This document shows, one piece after another, positions 7,186 through 13,968 of a stretch of DNA of 16,960 nt. The translations under genes and the position numbers were made by a program. The notes beneath the pieces were generated by a model. That model searched no databases and was not told where the DNA came from. It worked only from the letters and a program-made list of their open reading frames with translations. The stretch comes from Bacteriovoracaceae bacterium UBA7317. GTDB taxonomy: Bacteria; Bdellovibrionota; Bacteriovoracia; Bacteriovoracales; Bacteriovoracaceae. How positions within the stretch are numbered: position 1 is the first letter of the stretch; the number at the start of each line of letters is the position of its first letter. The stretch is taken from NCBI GenBank assembly GCA_002474345.1, contig DKQD01000154.1, positions 2,087 to 19,046 on the forward strand, in the 5' to 3' direction.

Positions 7186-7536
7186 ATGAAAAAAGTTTTT
7201 TATATAGAACAAGAGGAGTTTTTGAGGAATGCACTTGAGTTGTGTTTTCCTGGTGAATGCTTTAGCCTTGAATCAAGCAGTGATTGCTTTCACTTTCTCC
7301 TGGATGTGAGTCCAAGAGTCATTGTTTTAGACGCTGAAAGTACGGATTTGAAAGAAGGTAGTTTTATTAAGCTTTTGAAGGAAGATGATAGGGTGTCTGA
7401 TTTGCCTATTGTAGTGACAGGGCAAAAGAAAAGTTGGCAAGACTATGAATCCAAAATAGAGGTTTCAAAGTATTTTTCGAAACCTTTTTCTTTAAGTGAT
7501 TTGAAATCTTATTTAGTAAAATTTACTAATGATTAA
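7186..7536 (+). CDS. Stand-alone response-regulator receiver-like protein
   Basis: This 116-residue protein has the size and pattern of a single CheY-like receiver domain with no output domain. Beta-1 ends in FYIEQEE, where the usual acidic pair (DD or ED) is Glu8-Gln9. The probable phospho-acceptor is Asp49 in VIVLDAES, the conserved Thr is Thr78 in PIVVTGQ, and the Lys-Pro pair is Lys99-Pro100 in YFSKPFS. Phosphorylation is therefore possible but the metal-binding pocket is unusual. There is no kinase gene in the window. The ATG lies 24 bases after the rpsA terminator, with no clear promoter or Shine-Dalgarno between, so expression may depend on read-through. No partner can be named. Fold call is good; function unknown. 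Confidence 0.7.
   Translation: MKKVFYIEQEEFLRNALELCFPGECFSLESSSDCFHFLLDVSPRVIVLDAESTDLKEGSFIKLLKEDDRVSDLPIVVTGQKKSWQDYESKIEVSKYFSKPFSLSDLKSYLVKFTND
7513..7529. repeat. Perfect 17-base palindrome at the receiver gene's 3' end
   Basis: TTAGTAAA-A-TTTACTAA is a perfect inverted repeat inside the last codons of the receiver gene. TTTAGTAAA recurs at 7558-7566. It is followed by an A/T-only palindrome at 7535-7549. It could be a weak transcript-end hairpin or a binding site; AT-rich DNA makes chance a real option. Confidence 0.3.
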
Positions 7537-7629
7537 ATAAATTTTATTTCCCCACCCTTTAGTAAATGCTCATTCTTTAGTCCCTAACATCAATATAAAT
7601 TTCTTAAAATACCTGTCGATAAGAGGTTT

Positions 7630-7722
7630 ATGGATAAGAATGAAGTCATTTTTTATGTAGGTTTTTTTGGAAGCTTTTTCGTTTTCTTCCTTACTATTTA
7701 TTTTCGAAGTGGAGCTTTTTAA
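7630..7722 (+). CDS. Possible 30-residue single-span membrane peptide
   Basis: An ATG at 7630 opens a 30-codon frame that ends with TAA at 7720-7722, overlapping the hflX stop codon on the other strand. The product begins MDKNEV and then has a strongly hydrophobic, Phe-rich stretch (about residues 6-25) ending in YFRSGAF, which looks like one membrane helix. AAGAGG at 7621-7626 is a possible ribosome site, but only three bases separate it from the ATG, which is short. No other start exists in this frame before the upstream stop at 7585. Poly-T DNA can produce such frames by chance. I do not recognise a family. Confidence 0.3.
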   Translation: MDKNEVIFYVGFFGSFFVFFLTIYFRSGAF

Positions 7723-9062
7723 TCTTTTTCGATTCCTTCGTAGAATTCCTCCCTTAGAGGGTCTGTTGGAGATAAGACGAAGTCTTTGACCCCGAGCTTT
7801 TCAAAAATAAAGGCAGGCAATTTTATTCTATAAAAAATGCCTTTTTCATGGGAAAGGGATTTAATAATATTAGATTTACCCATTAAAATTGAATGAACGT
7901 GCCCTTCTTCGTAAGGGATAAAAAGATCGTAGTGATTTTGTTTGTTTAAAAAGTGATCTAAAATAAATTTCCTTAGTTCATCGATATCTTCTTTATCAAA
8001 GGAAGACACAAGAAAACTATTTGGGTAGCTTCTTAAAAGAATTTTTCTCTGAAAAGGGTCTGTGAAGTTATCTTTCTTGTTAAAGACAGTAATTTGCTCT
8101 TTGTCTTTCACACCTAGTTCATCAAGTACGCTTTTTGTTACCTCAAGGTGTTTTTTATAGTTGGGGTCTGAGATATCTACGACATTGATAATGAGGTCTG
8201 CTTCTAGTGCAGACTCCATTGTTGTTTTAAAACCTTCTAAAAGAGTATTTGGCAAATTTGATATAAAGCCAACAGTATCAATTAGGATCATATTTGGCTT
8301 TGTGTCCGGGTTTAAGACCCTATAAGTTGAATCAAGAGTAGCAAAAAGCTTGTCTTCCTCGAGGATATTCACCCTACAGAGGCGATTCATTAGTGAGCTT
8401 TTCCCAGCATTAGTATAGCCTACGAGAGCGGCAGTGACTGTAGACATATTCTGGCGCTTTTTCTTTTGCTGTTGTCTGGCCTTAATGACTTGTTTTAGCT
8501 CTTTTTTATAAAACTCAATTCTTTGCCTAACGATTCTTCTATCGAGCTCAATCTGCTGCTCACCTTCACCACCTTTGACACCGACACCACCCTTTTGTCT
8601 TGATAGGTGTGTCCAAAAGCCTGAAAGCCTTGGTAATAAGTACTGAAGTCTAGAAATTTCAATTTGAATTTTTGCTTCTTTGGTTCTTGCATGCTCAGCA
8701 AAGATTTCTAGGATGATGTGGCATCTGTCTACGACGGACAGTTTAGTGAGCTTTTTTATATTTCTTATCTGACTGGCCGTAAGCTCAAAATCAAAGACGA
8801 GGAGGCTTGACCCTTCTTCCTTTGCTTTTTGGGCTATATCCATTAATTTGCCTGAACCAATAATTGTGGCCGTATCAATAGTTTTTCTTTTTTGGACAAA
8901 AGAGCTACCATACTTTATACCAAGTGTTCTTAATAGTTCCTGAAGTTCCTTTAGGGACCTTTCCGTTTCGACTTCGGATGTATGCTCTTCTAATCTGTGA
9001 GTAACAATAGAGACTAGAGTTGCCTGTCCTTCTCGAGAAATATGAAATTCGTTATCTAACAT
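7719..9062 (-). CDS. hflX: Ribosome-associated GTPase HflX
   Basis: HflX binds 50S subunits and splits stalled ribosomes under stress. The 447-residue protein has the N-terminal HflX domain (GSGKLMDIA at about 69-77 is the family's nucleotide-binding-like loop), a coiled-coil linker with GVGVKGGEGEQQIELDRR near 159-176 (usually RGPGE), and a G domain: G1 GYTNAGKSS at 215-223, switch I LFATLDSTYR at about 239-248, G3 DTVG at 262-265, and G4 NKKD at 328-331. It is the last gene of the CoA operon: its ATG lies inside the panC stop region (overlap 9052-9062, 11 bases), so translation is likely coupled. No strong Shine-Dalgarno is seen. I found no terminator after it. The link with CoA synthesis is positional only. 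Confidence 0.94.
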   Translation of the reverse strand: MLDNEFHISREGQATLVSIVTHRLEEHTSEVETERSLKELQELLRTLGIKYGSSFVQKRKTIDTATIIGSGKLMDIAQKAKEEGSSLLVFDFELTASQIRNIKKLTKLSVVDRCHIILEIFAEHARTKEAKIQIEISRLQYLLPRLSGFWTHLSRQKGGVGVKGGEGEQQIELDRRIVRQRIEFYKKELKQVIKARQQQKKKRQNMSTVTAALVGYTNAGKSSLMNRLCRVNILEEDKLFATLDSTYRVLNPDTKPNMILIDTVGFISNLPNTLLEGFKTTMESALEADLIINVVDISDPNYKKHLEVTKSVLDELGVKDKEQITVFNKKDNFTDPFQRKILLRSYPNSFLVSSFDKEDIDELRKFILDHFLNKQNHYDLFIPYEEGHVHSILMGKSNIIKSLSHEKGIFYRIKLPAFIFEKLGVKDFVLSPTDPLREEFYEGIEKD

Positions 9063-9939
9063 AATTTAATTCTACCAATTTATTATCTATGAGGCGAGTT
9101 TCACCGACTTTTAGGGCTCCAGCAATAACAACAGTATGGGACTCTTCGTGGGGCTCCTTCAAGTCTGTAGAGTCGAGAACTTCCAGATAGTCCCATGAAT
9201 GGCTCCTTTTGTAGTCACTAATAATCTCTTTAATTATGGGTTGAGCTGTTAACCAGTTATTTTCTTTAATTGTTTTTTTTATTTTTTCTAAGATCTTTGG
9301 AAGGACAAGAGCTTCTGTTTTCTGATCGCCTGTTAGAAATTGATTGCGACTGGATAAGGCAAGGCCATCTTTATCCCTTTTAATAGGCATGGGAATGATT
9401 TGGATATTAAGGTTAAGGTCAGATATCATTCTCTTTATGACGAGGTATTGTTGATAATCTTTTTGTCCGAAATAGGCCTTATTTGGTTTTACAAGAGAGA
9501 AGAGTTGAAAAACTACCGTCGTGACTCCATCAAAGTGGCCAGGTCTTGATTTTCCGCAGAGTCTTCCTGTAAGTTCATTACCAACACTTATAGTCGTATT
9601 GTAATCAGGAGGATAGACCTCTGAGACTTTTTCAGGACAGAAAAAGGCAATTTTTTTTCCTTTTTCTTCAAAGCCACCTTCCCTAAAAAGGTCTCTTACT
9701 AAGCTCACATCGCGTCCTAGAGTTCTAGGGTACCTCTCAAAGTCTTCATTTGGTCCAAATTGTTTTGGGTTAACAAAAATAGAGAGTATGGTCCAGTCAT
9801 TGTTTTCCAAAGATTCTTTGACCAGGGAGAGGTGACCAGAGTGGAGGTTTCCCATAGTTGGGACAAAACCAACAGCACATTCTGGAAGGTTTTGCCTAAA
9901 AATAAGGAATTGGTGTGTACTTCTTAGAATTTCAATCAC
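9052..9939 (-). CDS. panC: Pantothenate synthetase (pantoate-beta-alanine ligase) PanC
   Basis: PanC joins pantoate and beta-alanine through a pantoyl-adenylate using ATP in the cytoplasm. The 295-residue protein shows the full family pattern: PTMGNLHSGH near 27-36 (the HIGH-like nucleotide motif), FVNPKQFGPNEDFERYPR at about 55-72, RPGHFDGVTTVV at about 132-143, FGQKDYQQ at about 157-164, and the KMSKS-like LALSSRN near 192-198. The start is GTG at 9939, not ATG: it overlaps the coaBC stop by eight bases (GTGATTGA) and has AAAGG seven bases upstream. Translational coupling with coaBC is likely. Beta-alanine supply (PanD or an alternative) is not encoded here. Confidence 0.96.
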   Translation of the reverse strand: MIEILRSTHQFLIFRQNLPECAVGFVPTMGNLHSGHLSLVKESLENNDWTILSIFVNPKQFGPNEDFERYPRTLGRDVSLVRDLFREGGFEEKGKKIAFFCPEKVSEVYPPDYNTTISVGNELTGRLCGKSRPGHFDGVTTVVFQLFSLVKPNKAYFGQKDYQQYLVIKRMISDLNLNIQIIPMPIKRDKDGLALSSRNQFLTGDQKTEALVLPKILEKIKKTIKENNWLTAQPIIKEIISDYKRSHSWDYLEVLDSTDLKEPHEESHTVVIAGALKVGETRLIDNKLVELNYVR

Positions 9940-11200
9940 GTAGAAACCTTTGTAAAATTTTTTGAGCGAGAGACTTTTTACTTAGTGGCCCTTCAAAAGT
10001 AACTTCCTTATTTTCCATAAAAGAATAGTAGGCGCTATCATTGCTAAAACCACTGACCTCGGATGACTCAGAGGTTAGGCCATTATGAACTTTTGTACCT
10101 ACAAGGAGGTCTACAGGTTTTCTTTCCCATTTTTCTTTGAGAACCTTGAAAGATAAATCTGTTTCAGCGGCAAAACCAACTGTTTTAAGGGCTTGAGGTT
10201 TTTCTTTTAAAACTTGTGCCAATATATCTGGAGACTGCTTAATCGGGAGGTTGTCTTTTATGTTTGCCTTTTTGATTTTGTTTTGGTCTTGGACAAACTC
10301 GATGTCTCCAATGGCAGCTGATGAAATATAGAGGTTATAAATATCTAAGCTTTTTAAAACGGCACGACTCATCTCAGAGGGAGAGACAACCCTCTGAACT
10401 TCGAAGTTTGGAAAAACATTTAAATATTCTAATTTAGAAGTCGCTGCTTTTCCCGCAATAACTTTTACTTGAAGTCCCTCCTTTAGGGCTTCTCTGGCCA
10501 AGTAAAAGCCTGTGAGACCTGAGGACGAGTTTGTCAAAAAGCGGACTGGGTCAAGTGGTGATATTGTGGCTCCTGTTGTAATAAGAACCTTTTTATTTAC
10601 AGGTTTATTTACAGGTCTTTTTTTATGAATGTTTATAAAAGGGAGGGTTTCAATAATTTTATCAACATCAGGGAGTTTACCACTTCCTTCTTCTCCACAG
10701 GCCAGTAAACCCGAGTCTGGTTCAATTACATATACGTTGGAGAGTGATTCTCTAAGTGAGTTTAAGTTTCTTTGAACAAGAGGATTTTTAAGCATGCTTT
10801 GGTTCATGGCCGGGTAAAGCACGATAGGAGTTTCTTCATTCGTGGCCAGAAAAACGGATGTTAAAAGGTCATTGGCCGAACCTTGATTCAAAGAGGAGAG
10901 TGTATTTGCGGAAAGAGGTAGAATTGCAAATTGATCCGCCCATCTTGCAAGATCTATATGGAGTATAGGGTTTCGTTCAAGTTTATCAACCTCTTTGTAA
11001 GAAGATGGATATTTAAAATCGTCTTCTGGTTTGAAAACTTCCAAAGCTCCGAGGTAGAGAAAGACCTCTGGAACAACAAATTTGGTGGCCCCAGAAGTCA
11101 CAATAACTTTGACTTCGTGACCATTTTTTGTAAGTCCTCTTACGACGTCCAAAGCCTTATAAGCAGAAATAGAGCCTGATACACCAATCAGAATTTTCAT
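9932..11200 (-). CDS. coaBC: Bifunctional phosphopantothenoylcysteine synthetase/decarboxylase CoaBC (Dfp)
   Basis: CoaBC adds cysteine to 4'-phosphopantothenate (CoaB half, CTP-dependent) and decarboxylates the product to 4'-phosphopantetheine (CoaC half, FMN-dependent). The 422-residue protein begins with the flavoprotein fold MKILIGVSGSISAYK. The decarboxylase has His81 in LHIDLARWAD, the PAMN motif at 130-133, and Cys168 in LLACGEEGSGKL. The CoaB half starts near 203 with KVLITTGATISPLDPVRFLTN, followed by SSSG at about 225-228, where the usual SSGKMG reads SSGLTG. The dimer-interface and catalytic segment is KIKK at 308-311, and VGFAAET is at 341-347. Full family length. The ATG at 11200 has only a weak Shine-Dalgarno. 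An 81-base gap with a 16-base palindrome separates it from coaX, so a secondary promoter or control point here is plausible. Confidence 0.96.
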   Translation of the reverse strand: MKILIGVSGSISAYKALDVVRGLTKNGHEVKVIVTSGATKFVVPEVFLYLGALEVFKPEDDFKYPSSYKEVDKLERNPILHIDLARWADQFAILPLSANTLSSLNQGSANDLLTSVFLATNEETPIVLYPAMNQSMLKNPLVQRNLNSLRESLSNVYVIEPDSGLLACGEEGSGKLPDVDKIIETLPFINIHKKRPVNKPVNKKVLITTGATISPLDPVRFLTNSSSGLTGFYLAREALKEGLQVKVIAGKAATSKLEYLNVFPNFEVQRVVSPSEMSRAVLKSLDIYNLYISSAAIGDIEFVQDQNKIKKANIKDNLPIKQSPDILAQVLKEKPQALKTVGFAAETDLSFKVLKEKWERKPVDLLVGTKVHNGLTSESSEVSGFSNDSAYYSFMENKEVTFEGPLSKKSLAQKILQRFLRD

Positions 11201-11259
11201 TTTTTATTCTCACGAAAGGAACATATAATCAGGTGTTCTTATTCCATAAGTTGTTTAAC

Positions 11260-11275
11260 TTTGTAAATTTACAAA
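11260..11275. repeat. Perfect 16-base palindrome upstream of coaBC
   Basis: TTTGTAAATTTACAAA is a perfect inverted repeat between the coaX stop and the coaBC start, about 60 bases before the coaBC ATG. It has no T-tract, so it is not a terminator in either direction. Its place and symmetry fit an operator for a dimeric regulator. On the minus strand it contains TTTACA, which could serve as a -35, but the hexamer 17 bases on (GAATAA) is a poor -10. Confidence 0.4.
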
Positions 11276-11281
11276 TAAATT

Positions 11282-12052
11282 TTATTGATTTTCGTAGTCT
11301 AGAAGTACTTGAAATAAGGCTTCATGAATAAAAGAGGGCCTATGATCAAGAGAACTTTTTTCAAAAGTGCTTCTCTTAAAATAGGGAAGGAGGCTTGAGG
11401 CCTTTCCACCGGTTAAAATGACTTTTTTAGGATCTAGCTTTTTATTTATGAAAGTAAAAACCCCTTGGTGAAAGACGCTAAGGCTTCCGAGGATGGCACT
11501 ATCTGTATTTTGAGGAACTTTTTTACAATCGAGTCTTTCATTTCTAGAGGATGTTTGGAGGTCTATAACTGGTAGCTGGGCTCCTTTTTGAAATGAACTT
11601 AGGTAAGTTTGAGGACCAGGAAAAATATAGCCACCTAAAAAACCTTCTTCTGTAATATAATCAACCGTTGTAAATGTTCCGCAATCTATAACTATGGTAG
11701 GTCCTTCTGAGTTCATTTTCCATGCGAAATAGGCCTGGCATAGTCGGTCATCTCCAAGTGTTTCTGAGTAAAATACGGGCATCCCGAGGAATGAATCATT
11801 TTCTCTTATATCTGAAATGAATGTGCTTTCTATCTCAAAGCCAAGGGCACTTAACTTTTTATTAAGTCGTTTGCTGTTTCCAACATTGGAGATAATAGCT
11901 TTGACAATATTATTGTCTTCAGAGTGACTTTTAAGAAGTTTGTTTAGAGATTCAGAGTCGTTAAAGGAAGCTGTTTCAGTTAGAGAGCTCCCCTCGAAAA
12001 TACCAATATGAGGGTTTGTGTTACCATTATCAACTGTTATGGTGGTACTCAT
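11282..12052 (-). CDS. coaX: Type III pantothenate kinase CoaX
   Basis: CoaX phosphorylates pantothenate, the first step of CoA synthesis from the vitamin. The type III enzyme belongs to the ASKHA (acetate kinase/Hsp70/actin) superfamily, is usually insensitive to CoA feedback, and needs a monovalent cation. In this 256-residue protein I see the phosphate-1 loop near the start, DNGNTN (8-13; usual DxGNT), GDDRLCQAY at about 99-107 (usual GADR), IVIDCGTFTTVDYI near 120-133 (phosphate-2), GGYIFPG at about 139-145 and a C-terminal TGGKAS (adenosine loop). The sequence is divergent but all blocks are in order. The ATG lies 15 bases after panB with AAGGCG in the gap. It sits in one operon with panB, coaBC and panC. 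Confidence 0.92.
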   Translation of the reverse strand: MSTTITVDNGNTNPHIGIFEGSSLTETASFNDSESLNKLLKSHSEDNNIVKAIISNVGNSKRLNKKLSALGFEIESTFISDIRENDSFLGMPVFYSETLGDDRLCQAYFAWKMNSEGPTIVIDCGTFTTVDYITEEGFLGGYIFPGPQTYLSSFQKGAQLPVIDLQTSSRNERLDCKKVPQNTDSAILGSLSVFHQGVFTFINKKLDPKKVILTGGKASSLLPYFKRSTFEKSSLDHRPSFIHEALFQVLLDYENQ

Positions 12053-12067
12053 TTCGCGCCTTAAACC

Positions 12068-12883
12068 CTAATGAAGTGTAACTTCTGCTTCATTTAAAGA
12101 AGATGAAAGTGACTTTTGTTCAGATAGGTATTGATCAATATAATTTTTTTTGATCTGGTAGAGGTTTGTTATGGGTTTACAAAATGAAGGAGGGGCCAAG
12201 GGTCCCAGATGGAGGAGGTCGTTTAAGACTAAAACTTGGCCATCTGTAGTTGTTCCTGATCCTATCCCAATTGTTGGTATGGATAAGTCTTTTGTAATTT
12301 CTTCTGAGAGGTTTGCCTCCACACATTCTAAAACAATGGCAAAGCAGCCAGCTTCTTCTAGAGCATGAGCTTGTTTCTTAAGTGCCTCGGCTGTTTTAGA
12401 CTTTTTCCCGTGGACGTAGTAGCCCCCTAATTGGTGAACTGATTGAGGTGTAAGACCTATATGTCCCATGATTGGGATGCCCGTTTGTGTAAGCCTTTGA
12501 ATAATCTCTAATTGGTAAGGATGTGCACCTTCTAGCTTCAGGGCCTCTACTTTTGATTTTTGAAAGAGGTGAATAGAGTTTTTTAAAGCAGTCTCTAAAG
12601 TTGAATAGGTTCCAAAGGGTAGGTCTCCAACAACAAATGTATTTTTTGCTCCTCTTTTAACGGCACTGGCAAAAACAGTCATTTCCTCAATTGATACCTC
12701 TACTGTGGTATCATAGCCAAGGATTACATTACCAAGACTATCCCCAACAAGAATCAGATCGAGCTCAGTGTTATCAAGCATACATGCATTTTGGTAATCG
12801 TAACATGTAAGCATTTGGAGAGGCCTAAAGCCTCTATGTACTTTATTTTTTCTAATTTTTTTTGTTGTTAAAATTTTTTTCAC
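12068..12883 (-). CDS. panB: 3-methyl-2-oxobutanoate hydroxymethyltransferase (ketopantoate synthase) PanB
   Basis: PanB transfers a hydroxymethyl group from methylene-tetrahydrofolate to 2-ketoisovalerate, giving ketopantoate, the first committed step of pantothenate synthesis. The 271-residue TIM-barrel protein has LTCYDYQNA near 25-33, LVGDSLGNVILGYDTT at 45-60 with metal ligand Asp47, GDLPFGTY at 86-93 with Asp87, LKLEGA with Lys116 and Glu118, GHIGLTPQSVHQLGGYYV at 140-157, and IVLEC with the base Glu186. The usual HT before AVxRG is replaced by Phe-Ala (VFASAVKRG). The start is GTG at 12883 with GAGG six bases upstream. It follows the reductoisomerase homologue by 19 bases, so its product ketopantoate could be passed to that enzyme. 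Confidence 0.96.
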   Translation of the reverse strand: MKKILTTKKIRKNKVHRGFRPLQMLTCYDYQNACMLDNTELDLILVGDSLGNVILGYDTTVEVSIEEMTVFASAVKRGAKNTFVVGDLPFGTYSTLETALKNSIHLFQKSKVEALKLEGAHPYQLEIIQRLTQTGIPIMGHIGLTPQSVHQLGGYYVHGKKSKTAEALKKQAHALEEAGCFAIVLECVEANLSEEITKDLSIPTIGIGSGTTTDGQVLVLNDLLHLGPLAPPSFCKPITNLYQIKKNYIDQYLSEQKSLSSSLNEAEVTLH

Positions 12884-12902
12884 TTATGACCTCAATCAGT
12901 AG

Positions 12903-13859
12903 CTATGAAAACAACTCTGTCCCTAATGTTTTATGAAGTTTTTGTATTTCTTGTTTTTCCCAATGAGAGTTAACTTTCTTTCTAAGTTGTTCAATGTCTG
13001 TTCTCTCGACTTCCTTAAAAAACTTTTTACTCCAAATATCGTCTATTAGACTATTCAATTTTTGCTCAAAATTATCGTCAAAAAGGAGGTTTTTCGCTTT
13101 TTCGCCTCCAATGAGAGCATTTGGGCTTATAAGGTTAAAAAAGTCGACAGGTCCGAGCTTTGTCAATGCGTCGCATATTAACTTGAGTTCAGCCCAGCAC
13201 TCGAAGTAAGCAATCTCTTTAGAGACACCTTTTTCTCTTAATTTTTTAAAGCTTATAGAGGCAGCATATGGCAAAAGTGAGCACAGAATGCTTTGTTCGG
13301 AAAACAAATCTGCATAACATTCTTCCTCAAAACTAGATTGAAAGGGACCGACATTAATCCCAATTCCTCTTGCTAATTCTATGAGGGTATTTTCAGCGGA
13401 CTCTTTTTTCTTTGGGTCTTTTACCATTTCTGCAGAGTATGCGCCTCCAAGCTTACCCTGAGTCTCGTATTGAAAACGAACTTCTGAAGCTATAGCTTTT
13501 GGTGCTAAGAGAAGGTGGTTGAATTCAGAAAAGTTTTTTTCAAAAGAGCCATGACAATAACTGAAGCCATGTGCATAAATAAAATTACTTTTATAAGGGA
13601 AGTCCTCACGATAAGTTTTTAAAATAGACTCATGAGTGTGGTCAGGAGTTAGCATAAGGAAAATTGAATAGGATTTGAGGTTAGATTCTCCAAAAAAGAG
13701 GGTCTTAAACCCTAGACTCTTTACTAACTTAATTGAAGAGCTATCTTGTCTTAGGATGACATGAACATCAAACCCTGAGTCTCTGAGGTTAAGGGCCCAG
13801 GACTTCGCCTGCGAGCCAAATCCTATAATTAAAATGGGAGAGTTGCACTGACTCATCAT
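12903..13859 (-). CDS. Divergent ketol-acid reductoisomerase (IlvC-like), proposed ketopantoate reductase
   Basis: This is a KARI homologue of about 318 residues, the length of class I enzymes. Residues here are numbered from the longest frame, which starts at GTG 13874. The N-terminal Rossmann domain has IGFGSQAKSWALNLRDSG (17-34) and LRQDSSS, with Arg and Ser placed as in NADPH-using enzymes. His102 (AHGF) and Lys126 (LAPK) are kept. The knotted C-terminal domain keeps every Mg2+/substrate residue: Asp189 and Glu193 in DLFSEQ, Glu225 and Glu229 in YFECWAEL, Ser250 in ISPN. Differences are APKAIAS in place of APKGPGH and CWAELK in place of CLHELK. It heads the CoA operon, directly before panB, and no panE is present here. 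E. coli IlvC can reduce ketopantoate, and in Corynebacterium glutamicum IlvC does this job, so a dedicated ketopantoate reductase is a good inference. AAGGA precedes ATG 13859 by four bases and ATG 13856 by seven; either may be used. Confidence 0.85.
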   Translation of the reverse strand: MMSQCNSPILIIGFGSQAKSWALNLRDSGFDVHVILRQDSSSIKLVKSLGFKTLFFGESNLKSYSIFLMLTPDHTHESILKTYREDFPYKSNFIYAHGFSYCHGSFEKNFSEFNHLLLAPKAIASEVRFQYETQGKLGGAYSAEMVKDPKKKESAENTLIELARGIGINVGPFQSSFEEECYADLFSEQSILCSLLPYAASISFKKLREKGVSKEIAYFECWAELKLICDALTKLGPVDFFNLISPNALIGGEKAKNLLFDDNFEQKLNSLIDDIWSKKFFKEVERTDIEQLRKKVNSHWEKQEIQKLHKTLGTELFS

Positions 13860-13921
13860 AAAATCCTTGTCCACAAAACCAGTAACTTATGCAATATATG
13901 ATCTTAGAATGAGTTGCTACC

Positions 13922-13927
13922 ATTATA
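13922..13927 (-). promoter_or_regulatory. Candidate -10 element for the CoA operon
   Basis: The minus strand reads TATAAT here, a perfect -10 hexamer, about 60 bases before the first gene of the minus-strand operon. The hexamer 17 bases upstream (GAACTG) is a poor -35, so strength is unclear. It lies in the 109-base divergent gap shared with the plus-strand aminotransferase. Confidence 0.35.
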
Positions 13928-13968
13928 TTTTAAGCAAAGCAATACAGTTCTCTAATCAGGGGTTTTAG

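Noticed and set aside
13914..13942. TTGCT / AGCAA inverted repeat in the divergent gap
   Set aside because: Five-base arms with a long spacer in AT-rich DNA are not significant on their own.
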